From: Euryarchaeota archaeon UBA33
Lineage (GTDB): Archaea; Thermoplasmatota; E2; DHVEG-1
Reading direction: 5' to 3'
Assembly: GCA_002506745.1 (NCBI GenBank)
Contig: DAYE01000042.1
Coordinates: 10,685-24,272 of the forward strand
DNA: 13,588 nt
Under the pieces are notes generated by a model. It did not search any database. It was given only the letters and a program-made list of their open reading frames with translations, and was not told the DNA's origin. Positions 1 to 5,725 of the stretch are shown here, one piece after another (positions within the stretch are counted from its first letter, which is position 1; the number at the start of each line of letters is the position of its first letter). Made by a program: the position numbers and the translations under genes.

Positions 1-678
1 GTCCTTGATTCATTCCTTAAATCCTATATAGAAAAAACATTTCAAGCAAAGGTTTTCGAGGTCTACGGGGCAACAGAATCTGGTCTGATTGGTTATCAAT
101 GTAAACAAGGAAGCTACCATCTGATGTCAGACCTCGTCTACGCAGAGTTCTTAGGAGATGGAAAACCAGTCCGCTCAGGTGAAGCCGGAGAGATGATTAT
201 CACAAAATTCCATGGAAAAGGAACACCGATTCTTCGGTATAATGCAATCAATGACATCGTATCTCCATTCATAGATGTGTGTCCCTGTGGGAAAGCAGGC
301 CAATTGATAAAAAAAGTATACGGACGAAACGATCTTGCATTGTATCTGTCTGATGGTACGGTGTTACTTCCCTCCGCGTTTTCAGAGATTTATAGTAAAA
401 TACTCTACAAATTAAAAACAAACAAGGTGAAGAACACAAAGATCATACAACATGATTTCACGACCCTGGAAATCCAGGTTGTTATCGATGAGACGCTTCG
501 TACCACTGGTCCATCTGTCGAGGAGATTTTCGAGTTCATCCGGAAAGGATTCCAGGAAAAGATGGGCTCTGATGTGACAGTCACCGTCAAAGAGGTTGCT
601 TCTGTTGATACCTCACAGGGTCCCCGGATCGTCTCTTTGATTGATAAAAAGAAGTATACGATAACCCGCTATGCTTAG
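1..678 (+). CDS. Phenylacetate-CoA ligase (PaaK/CapK)-like adenylate-forming enzyme, C-terminal part
   Basis: The reading frame is open from base 1, so the gene starts upstream of the window; 225 residues and the TAG stop are visible. The motif YGATESG (residues 22-28 of the visible part) is the adenylate-forming core motif that contributes to the ATP pocket. It is followed by RYNAIND (about 79-85), which corresponds to the RTGD-like hinge region. Next come a CPCGKAG cysteine pair, common in PaaK relatives, and YGRND leading into the small C-terminal domain. Enzymes of this family activate a carboxylic acid as acyl-AMP and then transfer it, usually to CoA, in the cytoplasm. The substrate cannot be told: the N-terminal acid-binding half is missing, and CapK-like members do not act on phenylacetate. 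The first internal ATG (124) is not the start, because the conserved motif lies before it. Confidence 0.85.
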   Translation, partial: VLDSFLKSYIEKTFQAKVFEVYGATESGLIGYQCKQGSYHLMSDLVYAEFLGDGKPVRSGEAGEMIITKFHGKGTPILRYNAINDIVSPFIDVCPCGKAGQLIKKVYGRNDLALYLSDGTVLLPSAFSEIYSKILYKLKTNKVKNTKIIQHDFTTLEIQVVIDETLRTTGPSVEEIFEFIRKGFQEKMGSDVTVTVKEVASVDTSQGPRIVSLIDKKKYTITRYA

Positions 679-687
679 AACATGGCC

Positions 688-700
688 TTTTTTTGTGTTT
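688..700 (+). terminator. Oligo-T terminator after the PaaK-like gene
   Basis: A run of seven T at 688-694 followed by GTGTTT lies 10 bases after the stop codon at 678. There is no clear hairpin, which fits archaeal oligo-T termination. It sits just before the promoter of the next small gene, so the two genes are probably separate transcripts. Confidence 0.45.
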
Positions 701-704
701 CTTT

Positions 705-720
705 CGAAAGTTATTTAAAT
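705..720 (+). promoter_or_regulatory. BRE/TATA promoter of the small cysteine protein gene
   Basis: CGAAAG (705-710) resembles a BRE and is followed by the A/T box TTATTTAAAT (711-720). A start about 25 bases downstream would fall near 740-745. That leaves a leader of about 25 bases containing the ribosome-binding site GAGGG (758-762), five bases before the ATG at 768. Confidence 0.6.
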
Positions 721-767
721 GTCCAGAGCCTAATAGAGAGTTAACAATTGATAATTAGAGGGATAAT

Positions 768-932
768 ATGAAAGTTGTATTGTGCAATGATGGAGTATGT
801 GTCCCTCCGAAATGTCCTGTCGTGGATGTCCGGAGTGATAAAGTGATTATTGGCGAAAAAACAAATGTGTGCACGTTAACACGGCCACAATTTGAGATAC
901 TCAGACAAAAGATTATAGCCGGTGAGATATAA
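768..932 (+). CDS. Small four-cysteine protein, 54 residues, function unknown
   Basis: The open frame begins with ATG at 768, five bases after a GAGGG ribosome-binding site, and ends with TAA at 930-932. The protein begins MKVVLCNDGVCVPPKC, giving C6, C11 and C16 with a C-x4-C-x4-C spacing, and has a fourth cysteine at C35. The remainder alternates hydrophobic and charged residues (DVRSDKVIIGE) and ends in an amphipathic helix-like stretch. It has no signal peptide or membrane span, so it is probably cytoplasmic. A dedicated promoter, a good ribosome-binding site and a T-rich terminator on both sides support a real gene. Four cysteines could bind a metal ion or form a redox site, but I recognise no family. 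The redox operon ends just downstream on the opposite strand, which may be coincidence. Confidence 0.72.
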   Translation: MKVVLCNDGVCVPPKCPVVDVRSDKVIIGEKTNVCTLTRPQFEILRQKIIAGEI

Positions 933-952
933 GAAAATTGTTTTCCTTCGCT

Positions 953-974
953 CTTTTTTTCCCATTTTTTTTTT
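953..974 (+). terminator. Double oligo-T terminator
   Basis: T8 at 953-960 and T10 at 965-974 follow the small gene's stop by 20 bases. They end at the stop codon of the convergent redox operon, whose TAA overlaps the second tract. The T-runs are on the + strand, so they serve the small gene rather than the minus-strand operon. Confidence 0.55.
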
Positions 975-1617
975 ATGAATGATGTGGATAACCTGCTTCA
1001 TTTTCGTTGTACATATCAATGCTTTGTCGCAGGAGCTGTTGAAGAAATACGAGTCGCTGCGCATCGGTATCACATCCATACGTCGCCAACGTCCCATACA
1101 ATGTTGTATATTTCGGTTTTACATCTCCATTGTCGTAGCCTAACGTCACAATAGTAAACATTGGAATTCCCGCGACATGATCTTTGTCGTAAATAGGTTG
1201 AGCATTTCTCAATTCTGGGATGGTGTGGTGGATGTTCACATAAATGTAGGAGACCGAGGAGTTCTCAAAGCTGACGATGGAATGGAACATGTCCTGTTTT
1301 CCAAAGTCGATAGAAAAGAGGTCTTTTACCACCGGGTACATCACATCACACCCAGCACAAGCATCACCGCTATAATGTAAAAACACTGGTCCGTGGGATA
1401 AATTCTCTAAAACAAACTCTGGATGAGGTTGGTCATCGACGGTTTCGAAGGTGAAATCCGCAAGGGTTTTCGGCTCAAGCTTCAAGCAGCTTAAACACAA
1501 CACAAGCACAATACCGGATCGTACCTCATCATAGACAGAGGTAGACACAAACATCCCTCCAAGCAAACCTGAAACTACCAGAATGGCACACACTTGTAGC
1601 GCAAAGAATTTTTTCAT
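973..1617 (-). CDS. Membrane-anchored thioredoxin-fold protein with CAGC motif
   Basis: This is the last gene of the minus-strand redox operon, 214 residues. A hydrophobic segment (about 4-28) is followed by a second one (about 35-45) containing C41-L-S-C44. Then comes a soluble domain with a thioredoxin-like beta strand (PVFLHYSGDACAGC) whose active-site pair is C87-x-x-C90. A GIPMF stretch later supplies the cis-proline typical of the fold. The domain most likely faces outside, anchored by the N terminus. The ATG overlaps the stop of the NapH-like gene by 4 bases (ATGA), and AGGAAGGGG stands just before it, so translation is coupled. It probably exchanges electrons with the Fe-S protein encoded immediately upstream. 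The exact substrate is unknown. The C-terminal 40 residues contain a further cysteine and no recognised motif. Confidence 0.78.
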   Translation of the reverse strand: MKKFFALQVCAILVVSGLLGGMFVSTSVYDEVRSGIVLVLCLSCLKLEPKTLADFTFETVDDQPHPEFVLENLSHGPVFLHYSGDACAGCDVMYPVVKDLFSIDFGKQDMFHSIVSFENSSVSYIYVNIHHTIPELRNAQPIYDKDHVAGIPMFTIVTLGYDNGDVKPKYTTLYGTLATYGCDTDAQRLVFLQQLLRQSIDMYNENEAGYPHHS

Positions 1618-2438
1618 TGCCCCTTCCTCTCAAAGGTAATCAATTCATTTGGACAGGCAGTCACGCATTTCCCGCATAAAATGCACTCTGGGTCCCGATG
1701 CATGTTTGGTACGTCAATCCCCATAGGACATTCATACGAACAGACATTGCAGTGAACACACTCTTTTGTATCGACTGCGATGTGAAGGAAACTTATCTTA
1801 TTAAACGGCCCTAGGAGCGCACCAACAGGGCAGAAATACCGACACCAGCCTCGCTCAATAAGGAAGATGAGGACGATAAAAAGGGCAAAAATGACTAAGG
1901 CGACCGGGAAAAAAAAGCCCGGAACAAATTTCCCCGGGTTCAGGATAAGAACCGGGATGGTTCCTGTCAGAAACCCAACCGGGCAGATATCGGTAAAGAT
2001 AAACCCGATCAGATAGGAGGTGACAAACACCAAACTGATGAGGAGAACATATTTTGTATAACGGAAATATTTCTCTGCTTTATATGCCCCAAGTTTTCGT
2101 GCAAGCGAGGTTTTTTTCACCCTCCTTGCAACACGTCCTGTCCCCCGTTGTAATAATCCAATGGGACAAGCCCAGGCGCACACCGCACGTCCTGTTAAAA
2201 CCCCAAGGAACCCGATGATAAGAAGAGGAAATAAAAACAACCTCCAGGTAAAACTGCCTTTATCGACGCTTTGTTCCAATGATCGTAACGGGCATGCAGA
2301 GGTTGCTGCTGGACATGCCTGACAATAAAAAAAAGGATAACAAAAACCGGTTTTCAATCCAGGATAACCAGGGTAGCCCAGGTTAGCAGAAAAGAAAAGA
2401 ATAATCTGAGAGGTCAATCGTTTTATTTGTAACTTCAT
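1614..2438 (-). CDS. NapH-like membrane protein with two 4Fe-4S clusters
   Basis: 274 residues with about three to four membrane spans (a short hydrophobic N terminus at 8-20, then about 65-86, 126-148 and 175-195). The NapH/CcoG-type CxxxCP motifs are C87-x3-C91-P and C199-x3-C203-P, each at the end of a span. The C-terminal cytoplasmic part has two ferredoxin-type motifs, C227-x2-C230-x2-C233-x3-C237-P and C252-x2-C255-x2-C258-x3-C262-P. A cysteine-rich loop with C33, C39, C42 and C49 lies between the first hydrophobic stretch and the next span, and C152-P lies near the same face. The basic segment after C91 (about 98-115) places that loop in the cytoplasm by the positive-inside rule, so the C33-C49 loop should be external. 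The family moves electrons across or along the membrane. The gene overlaps both neighbours by 4 bases, so it is translated with thioredoxin-like partners. Confidence 0.85.
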   Translation of the reverse strand: MKLQIKRLTSQIILFFSANLGYPGYPGLKTGFCYPFFYCQACPAATSACPLRSLEQSVDKGSFTWRLFLFPLLIIGFLGVLTGRAVCAWACPIGLLQRGTGRVARRVKKTSLARKLGAYKAEKYFRYTKYVLLISLVFVTSYLIGFIFTDICPVGFLTGTIPVLILNPGKFVPGFFFPVALVIFALFIVLIFLIERGWCRYFCPVGALLGPFNKISFLHIAVDTKECVHCNVCSYECPMGIDVPNMHRDPECILCGKCVTACPNELITFERKGQ

Positions 2439-2935
2439 TTAACTCTCTTACGACGGATCACTATCAAACTGACACCGATTGCTATCGCGAACACCACGAC
2501 TTCAAATCCTGGTGTCTTTTTGCCATCGTTGTTTCCATCCGTATTCGCGGAAAGGTTCACCCTCTTATCTGAGGATTGTTGCCAGACACCACCGATTTTT
2601 GCGACAATCTTACACGTGATGTATGTCGCATCTGAATGTTTCAATGTCACATCTGTTCGATAAATACTTGAGCTGATAAGTGGCATTGAGACATTTTGGA
2701 TATCAGGATAACAGACACCGGTTTTTCCATTACATTCCTCCACAGTCACCCGTACTTCGGATGGTGCTTCGCCACTTATCGGTACTGAGATTGTCACAGT
2801 TGATAACGCAGCGGGTCCTGATGGAGTAACCGTGATAGTTCCAAACGTTACCCCTGCTGCGACTACTGAACCAGCAATTGTTCCAACGAGACTTATGATT
2901 ACAATGATTGGTATAAATTTTCTTTCGTTCTTCAT
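2435..2935 (-). CDS. Exported Ig-like protein with PGF-CTERM sorting tail
   Basis: 166 residues. An N-terminal signal segment (charged MKNERK, then hydrophobic 8-28) leads into a beta-rich domain of about 100 residues with three cysteines (in EECNGKTGVCYPD and later YITCK). A polar linker (SANTDGNNDGKK) follows. The tail TPGFEVVVFAIAIG plus a hydrophobic stretch ends in RRKR. This PGF + transmembrane + basic layout is that of PGF-CTERM proteins, which archaeosortase processes and which end up attached to membrane lipid. The protein should therefore sit on the outer face of the cell membrane. The stop codon overlaps the start of the NapH-like gene (ATGA). A GAGGGAG lies about 12 bases before the ATG, a rather long spacing. 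Its role in the operon is unknown; it could be a substrate, a scaffold or a partner of the exported thioredoxin folds. Confidence 0.75.
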   Translation of the reverse strand: MKNERKFIPIIVIISLVGTIAGSVVAAGVTFGTITVTPSGPAALSTVTISVPISGEAPSEVRVTVEECNGKTGVCYPDIQNVSMPLISSSIYRTDVTLKHSDATYITCKIVAKIGGVWQQSSDKRVNLSANTDGNNDGKKTPGFEVVVFAIAIGVSLIVIRRKRVK

Positions 2936-2952
2936 ATTTTTCGTTTCTCCCT

Positions 2953-3498
2953 CTAATTTTTTATCAATGCTTCATCGATCTTGGTTACAAGATCTGTATA
3001 AGATTCATAACCCACGTGGGAGTAATAAATATTTCCTTTTTTGTCATAGATATAAAGAGATGGTACTCCCTCTTTGGCATAGGTGTTTTCGATGGTTCCT
3101 TCTGGGTCATCAAGACCAAATGTCCAGTTCAAGGTCATATTTGCTTGGTTTTTGAACTCATTGATCATCTCTTGAAGCATGGATGCTGTCTCCCCATTCG
3201 ATACCCAGACATCAATCGAAAGGATAGCGACATCATTGCTTGAATAATTCTCTGAGATCTTCTGTAGCTCAAACATCTGATACATGCATGGTTGGCAATT
3301 CACTGCCATGCAATCGAGCACCACAACCTTCCCGGAAAAATCACTCAGGCGTTTCATCTCCCCATTTAAAGTAGTAAATGAAAAATCGTCCCCCGTGCCA
3401 TTTTTTTCTTCTGTACAACCTGAGAAAACCAGCAGAAAAATAAAAAGAACTGCAACAAAAAGAAACAGGATTTTTTTTATTCCAGGAATCATCATCAT
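2953..3498 (-). CDS. TlpA/ResA-like thiol-disulfide oxidoreductase lipoprotein
   Basis: 181 residues from the ATG at 3498, the first of three consecutive ATG codons. The chosen start gives a clean lipoprotein signal (GIKK, then a hydrophobic core, then the lipobox FSGC with C28). The same frame is open upstream to 3741, but that stretch lies inside the thioredoxin gene and is strongly basic, so I reject it. The mature protein has a TlpA/AhpC-type redoxin domain: DFSFTTLNGE and LSDFSGKVVVLD lead to the active-site pair C68-Q-P-C71, and GVPSLYIYDKKG supplies the cis-proline and the following strand. It is expected to be anchored outside the cell and to reduce or oxidise protein thiols. It starts 11 bases after the thioredoxin stop without a visible ribosome-binding site, so coupling to that gene is likely. 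Confidence 0.85.
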   Translation of the reverse strand: MMMIPGIKKILFLFVAVLFIFLLVFSGCTEEKNGTGDDFSFTTLNGEMKRLSDFSGKVVVLDCMAVNCQPCMYQMFELQKISENYSSNDVAILSIDVWVSNGETASMLQEMINEFKNQANMTLNWTFGLDDPEGTIENTYAKEGVPSLYIYDKKGNIYYSHVGYESYTDLVTKIDEALIKN

Positions 3499-3509
3499 CA
3501 AACAAGGAG

Positions 3510-3920
3510 TTAGTGGTACGGTTTTAATTTCTGCAGAAGCATTTCCTTTGGCATTGCTCCAACAAACCGGTCGGCAAGCTGACCGTTTTTGAACACAAGC
3601 ATCGTTGGAATGCTCATGATGCCATACTTCATCGAGGTCTGCGGGTTTTCGTCTACGTTTAACTTCCCAAAGACGATTTTCCCTTGCATCTCTTTTGCGA
3701 GCTCTTCGATGACCGGACCTATCATACGACAGGGACCACACCAGGGGGCCCAGCAGTCGATTACGATTGTCGAAAATTTCCGTATGATCTCATCGATATC
3801 AGCATCAATCAATTGGATTGGGGTGTCTGGCAATTTATTTTCCATAGTTTTACCTCCATTCATATACTGCTTTTTCAATTGTTCAAGTTTTTTCTTTTTA
3901 ATCATCTCAAGATTATCCAT
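3510..3920 (-). CDS. trxA: Thioredoxin with archaeal N-terminal extension
   Basis: 136 residues from the ATG at 3920. A classical thioredoxin domain occupies about residues 35-136: IVIDCWAPWCGPCRMIGP with the WCGPC active site, VDENPQTSMKYGIMSIPT with the cis-proline, and GQLADRFVGAMPKE near the end. It is cytoplasmic and reduces protein disulfides. The first 25 residues (MDNLEMIKKKKLEQLKKQ and following) form a charged helix; extensions of this kind occur on other archaeal thioredoxins, which favours the long form. However, an ATG at 3845 (residue 26) has a perfect GGAGGT six bases upstream, giving a normal 111-residue thioredoxin, while the 3920 start has no ribosome-binding site. Both forms may be made. 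The glutaredoxin-like gene lies 62 bases upstream and the lipoprotein gene 11 bases downstream. Confidence 0.9.
   Translation of the reverse strand: MDNLEMIKKKKLEQLKKQYMNGGKTMENKLPDTPIQLIDADIDEIIRKFSTIVIDCWAPWCGPCRMIGPVIEELAKEMQGKIVFGKLNVDENPQTSMKYGIMSIPTMLVFKNGQLADRFVGAMPKEMLLQKLKPYH
3852..3857 (-). promoter_or_regulatory. Internal ribosome-binding site in the thioredoxin gene
   Basis: On the minus strand this reads GGAGGT, followed by six bases and then ATG (3845-3843). It encodes the Gly-Gly of the N-terminal extension, so it could be chance, but it is the strongest ribosome-binding site in the operon and points to a second thioredoxin start. Confidence 0.5.
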
Positions 3921-3970
3921 TGTTTTCGGGTAGCAACATCATATTGATTAACATTTGGATGAACCTGAGG

Positions 3971-3978
3971 AAAAAAAA
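3971..3978 (-). terminator. T8 tract after the glutaredoxin-like gene
   Basis: On the minus strand eight T follow the stop codon (3985-3983) by four bases. It may terminate part of the transcripts, so that the first gene is expressed more than, or separately from, the five genes below it. No hairpin is evident. Confidence 0.35.
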
Positions 3979-3982
3979 CTGG

Positions 3983-4243
3983 TCACTTTTGTGCATCTTG
4001 GAGCCATTTTCGTATTCTGAGATATCCGATTTTTTTTTCTCCATCAAGCCACAGGATCGGTGCGGTTTTTTGGAGGTCCTCAAACACGTTATGGGTTTTT
4101 GCCAATGTGAAGTCCTCCTCATGCCACTGATTCAGATCATGGGGGAACGTGATGATTTCGACATCTTCTCTTCCGACAAGCAGTTCTTTTGTCTCCTGGC
4201 ATTTTATACAATTTTCTAAGGAGAATAGGATAGTTTTTGTAAT
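3983..4243 (-). CDS. Glutaredoxin/NrdH-like protein, apparent AUU start
   Basis: 86 residues if translation begins at the ATT at 4243-4241. The protein then reads (M)TKTILFSLENCIKCQETKE, with a first beta strand leading to C12-I-K-C15 as in NrdH-type glutaredoxins. TAPILWLDGEKKIG (60-73) supplies the cis-proline P62 and the next strands, and a short helix ends the protein. The frame holds no ATG, GTG or TTG before the CxxC. It is closed by a TGA ten codons before the first cysteine codon's upstream stretch begins, overlapping the GAGGTG. GAGGTG (4254-4249), a strong match to the anti-Shine-Dalgarno, lies exactly five bases before the ATT. The family passes electrons by dithiol exchange in the cytoplasm. 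This is the first gene of the redox operon. A sequencing error changing ATG to ATT cannot be excluded. Confidence 0.72.
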   Translation of the reverse strand: MTKTILFSLENCIKCQETKELLVGREDVEIITFPHDLNQWHEEDFTLAKTHNVFEDLQKTAPILWLDGEKKIGYLRIRKWLQDAQK

Positions 4244-4248
4244 ACGAG

Positions 4249-4254
4249 CACCTC
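4249..4254 (-). promoter_or_regulatory. Ribosome-binding site deciding the AUU start
   Basis: The minus strand reads GAGGTG, complementary to the conserved archaeal 16S tail, followed by CTCGT and then ATT. No other in-frame initiation codon lies within a usable distance, so this site fixes the start of the glutaredoxin-like gene. Confidence 0.65.
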
Positions 4255-4295
4255 ACAAGCATTTGTTTTATTGTTCAGATACTTAATGATGGATT

Positions 4296-4310
4296 TTGTT
4301 TTAAAGTTTA
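4296..4310. promoter_or_regulatory. A/T box between divergent redox operon and HD gene
   Basis: The core TTTTAAAG (4299-4306) reads CTTTAAAA on the other strand, so the same box can be read as a TATA element in both directions. On the minus strand it would start RNA near 4275, about 30 bases before the ATT codon. On the plus strand it would start near 4330, about 48 bases before the HD gene. No other convincing TATA box was seen in the 134-base gap. Confidence 0.45.
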
Positions 4311-4377
4311 CCCTAAAGGGTGTTTCTGAGTAACAAAACTATTTCAACTCTTTTTCTGTTTCTGAGCTGGAAAACAT

Positions 4378-5634
4378 ATGGTTGAAACTCATAAAATCGT
4401 CAGAGACCCGATCCATGGTGATATAAAAATCACTGGATGCCTCGTCGACCTGCTTGAAACACCGGAAGTACAACGTCTTCATAACATCAAACAACTTGGG
4501 TTTGCCCATCTCGTGTTCCCCGGTGCGCATCATACTAGGTTTGAGCATTCTCTTGGGAGTTCTATGATTGCTTCTCAAATCGCAGACATCCTTGCTCTGA
4601 AAGAAACAGAGAAAACACTCCTCACCTGTGCTGCTCAACTGCATGATATCGGTCATGGTCCTTTCTCTCATACCTTAGAGTCGATTCTCTTGCAAAGATT
4701 TGGTGTTGACCACGTTGATCTCACTGAGACGCTTATCCTTGGGAAGTATGCTGTCTTTGAGGGGAATGAACGTCAGTTCATCACCGCGCCATCGGTTCAT
4801 GAAATCCTTGAGAAACATGAGGTAAATAAAAAAGAAATCGTTGCTATAATCAGGGGGGAACCATCGAAAAAACCATATCTCGGTCAACTCTTGAATAGTA
4901 CGATTGATGTTGATCAACTGGATTACCTGATGCGTGATGCATACTACACCGGTGTTGCATATGGGATGATCGATCTCCAGCGTCTCTTGAGAACGATGAT
5001 GATATATAAGGGAAATCTGGCGATGATGCGCAAAGGGGTCAGCGTGGTTGAAAACATCCTGATGGCGCGTGCATTGATGTATTCTTCAGTGTATTACCAT
5101 AAAACGGTCCGTATCCCGGAACTCATGCTTTCGAAGGCACTGGAGGAGATACCAGACGCGGAGCCGTTTGAGTTTTTCCGGATGACTGATGCGGAGATCA
5201 TGGTCTCCCTTAAAACAATGGGTCGGTTCCAACAGGAGATTATCACCCGATTAAAATACCGTGACCTCTTCAAACAAGCCTATACCGTCTCCTTGTTCGA
5301 TTTAGACAAAGAAGGTCTTAAGATCGTTAAGCAGTTCGAGGATGTGTCACATAGGCGAAACAAAGAACAAGAACTAGAGGATATTTTCGGTATCCCCAAG
5401 GGTCATATCATTATCGATATCCCACGACCGGAGCTGTTGCGAGCGGAACCACGGATCAATAATACGGATATTCAGGTGATTGACCGTGATCATGCCAAAA
5501 GCTTAGATGATTTTACTCCAATTGCCAAGGCGATTCGTTCACGGATCGCTCCAGATTGGGTCCTGATGATCATCAGCGATGAGAAATATCGTAAGAGTAT
5601 CAGCAGAAAAATACAACGGATTTTGTTCTCGTAG
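4378..5634 (+). CDS. HD-domain phosphohydrolase (SAMHD1/dGTPase-like)
   Basis: 418 residues. The N-terminal 200 residues carry the metal-dependent HD fold: a DPIHG opening (10-14), TRFEHSLG with H57, LHDIGHGPFSH with H89-D90 and H98, and a downstream STIDVDQLDYLMRDAYYTG (174-192) containing the last metal-ligand aspartate, expected at D177. This arrangement is that of the SAMHD1/YwfO type dNTP triphosphohydrolases. Such enzymes split dNTPs into nucleoside and triphosphate in the cytoplasm, often as allosteric oligomers. The C-terminal 200 residues are a helical and mixed domain without catalytic motifs. The substrate is not proven, since some relatives act on other nucleotides. No strong ribosome-binding site precedes the ATG (GAGCTGG, weak). 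It is transcribed divergently from the redox operon and is apparently monocistronic. Confidence 0.87.
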   Translation: MVETHKIVRDPIHGDIKITGCLVDLLETPEVQRLHNIKQLGFAHLVFPGAHHTRFEHSLGSSMIASQIADILALKETEKTLLTCAAQLHDIGHGPFSHTLESILLQRFGVDHVDLTETLILGKYAVFEGNERQFITAPSVHEILEKHEVNKKEIVAIIRGEPSKKPYLGQLLNSTIDVDQLDYLMRDAYYTGVAYGMIDLQRLLRTMMIYKGNLAMMRKGVSVVENILMARALMYSSVYYHKTVRIPELMLSKALEEIPDAEPFEFFRMTDAEIMVSLKTMGRFQQEIITRLKYRDLFKQAYTVSLFDLDKEGLKIVKQFEDVSHRRNKEQELEDIFGIPKGHIIIDIPRPELLRAEPRINNTDIQVIDRDHAKSLDDFTPIAKAIRSRIAPDWVLMIISDEKYRKSISRKIQRILFS

Positions 5635-5640
5635 CAAATA

Positions 5641-5725
5641 AGGAGAGAATGGGGAAGTTTGAAGGTGGTGAGGAGAGATTAAAAAAAATATATGCCTCCC
5701 CCATTCTGAAATTGATAAGGAGAGA
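5641..5725. repeat. Non-coding stretch with three AGGAGAGA copies and an inverted repeat
   Basis: AGGAGAGA occurs at 5641-5648, 5671-5678 and 5718-5725. A nine-base inverted repeat pairs AGAATGGGG (5646-5654) with CCCCATTCT (5699-5707), leaving a 44-base loop. The stretch lies between the HD gene stop and the end of the convergent PfkB kinase gene, a gap of 190 bases that is otherwise A/T-rich. A 28-codon frame (ATG 5649 to TAA 5735) could be read behind the first copy but resembles nothing. It could be a structured 3' end, a small RNA or a spent regulatory site. Confidence 0.4.

Noticed and set aside
3499..3741. N-terminal extension of the lipoprotein frame to an ATG at 3741
   Set aside because: The extra 81 residues lie entirely within the thioredoxin gene, are rich in Arg/Lys, and would bury the lipoprotein signal peptide in the middle of the protein.
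3913..4122. Minus-strand 69-codon frame beginning with ATG between the thioredoxin and its upstream gap
   Set aside because: It overlaps the glutaredoxin-like gene in another frame and runs into the thioredoxin start; its composition is random (MRRTSHWQKP). I first took the area for a frameshifted thioredoxin, but the intact AUU-start frame explains it without any frameshift.
3920..4219. Plus-strand 99-codon open frame
   Set aside because: It is the shadow of the glutaredoxin-like gene on the minus strand; its translation is Trp/Phe-rich without any family resemblance and it has no ribosome-binding site.
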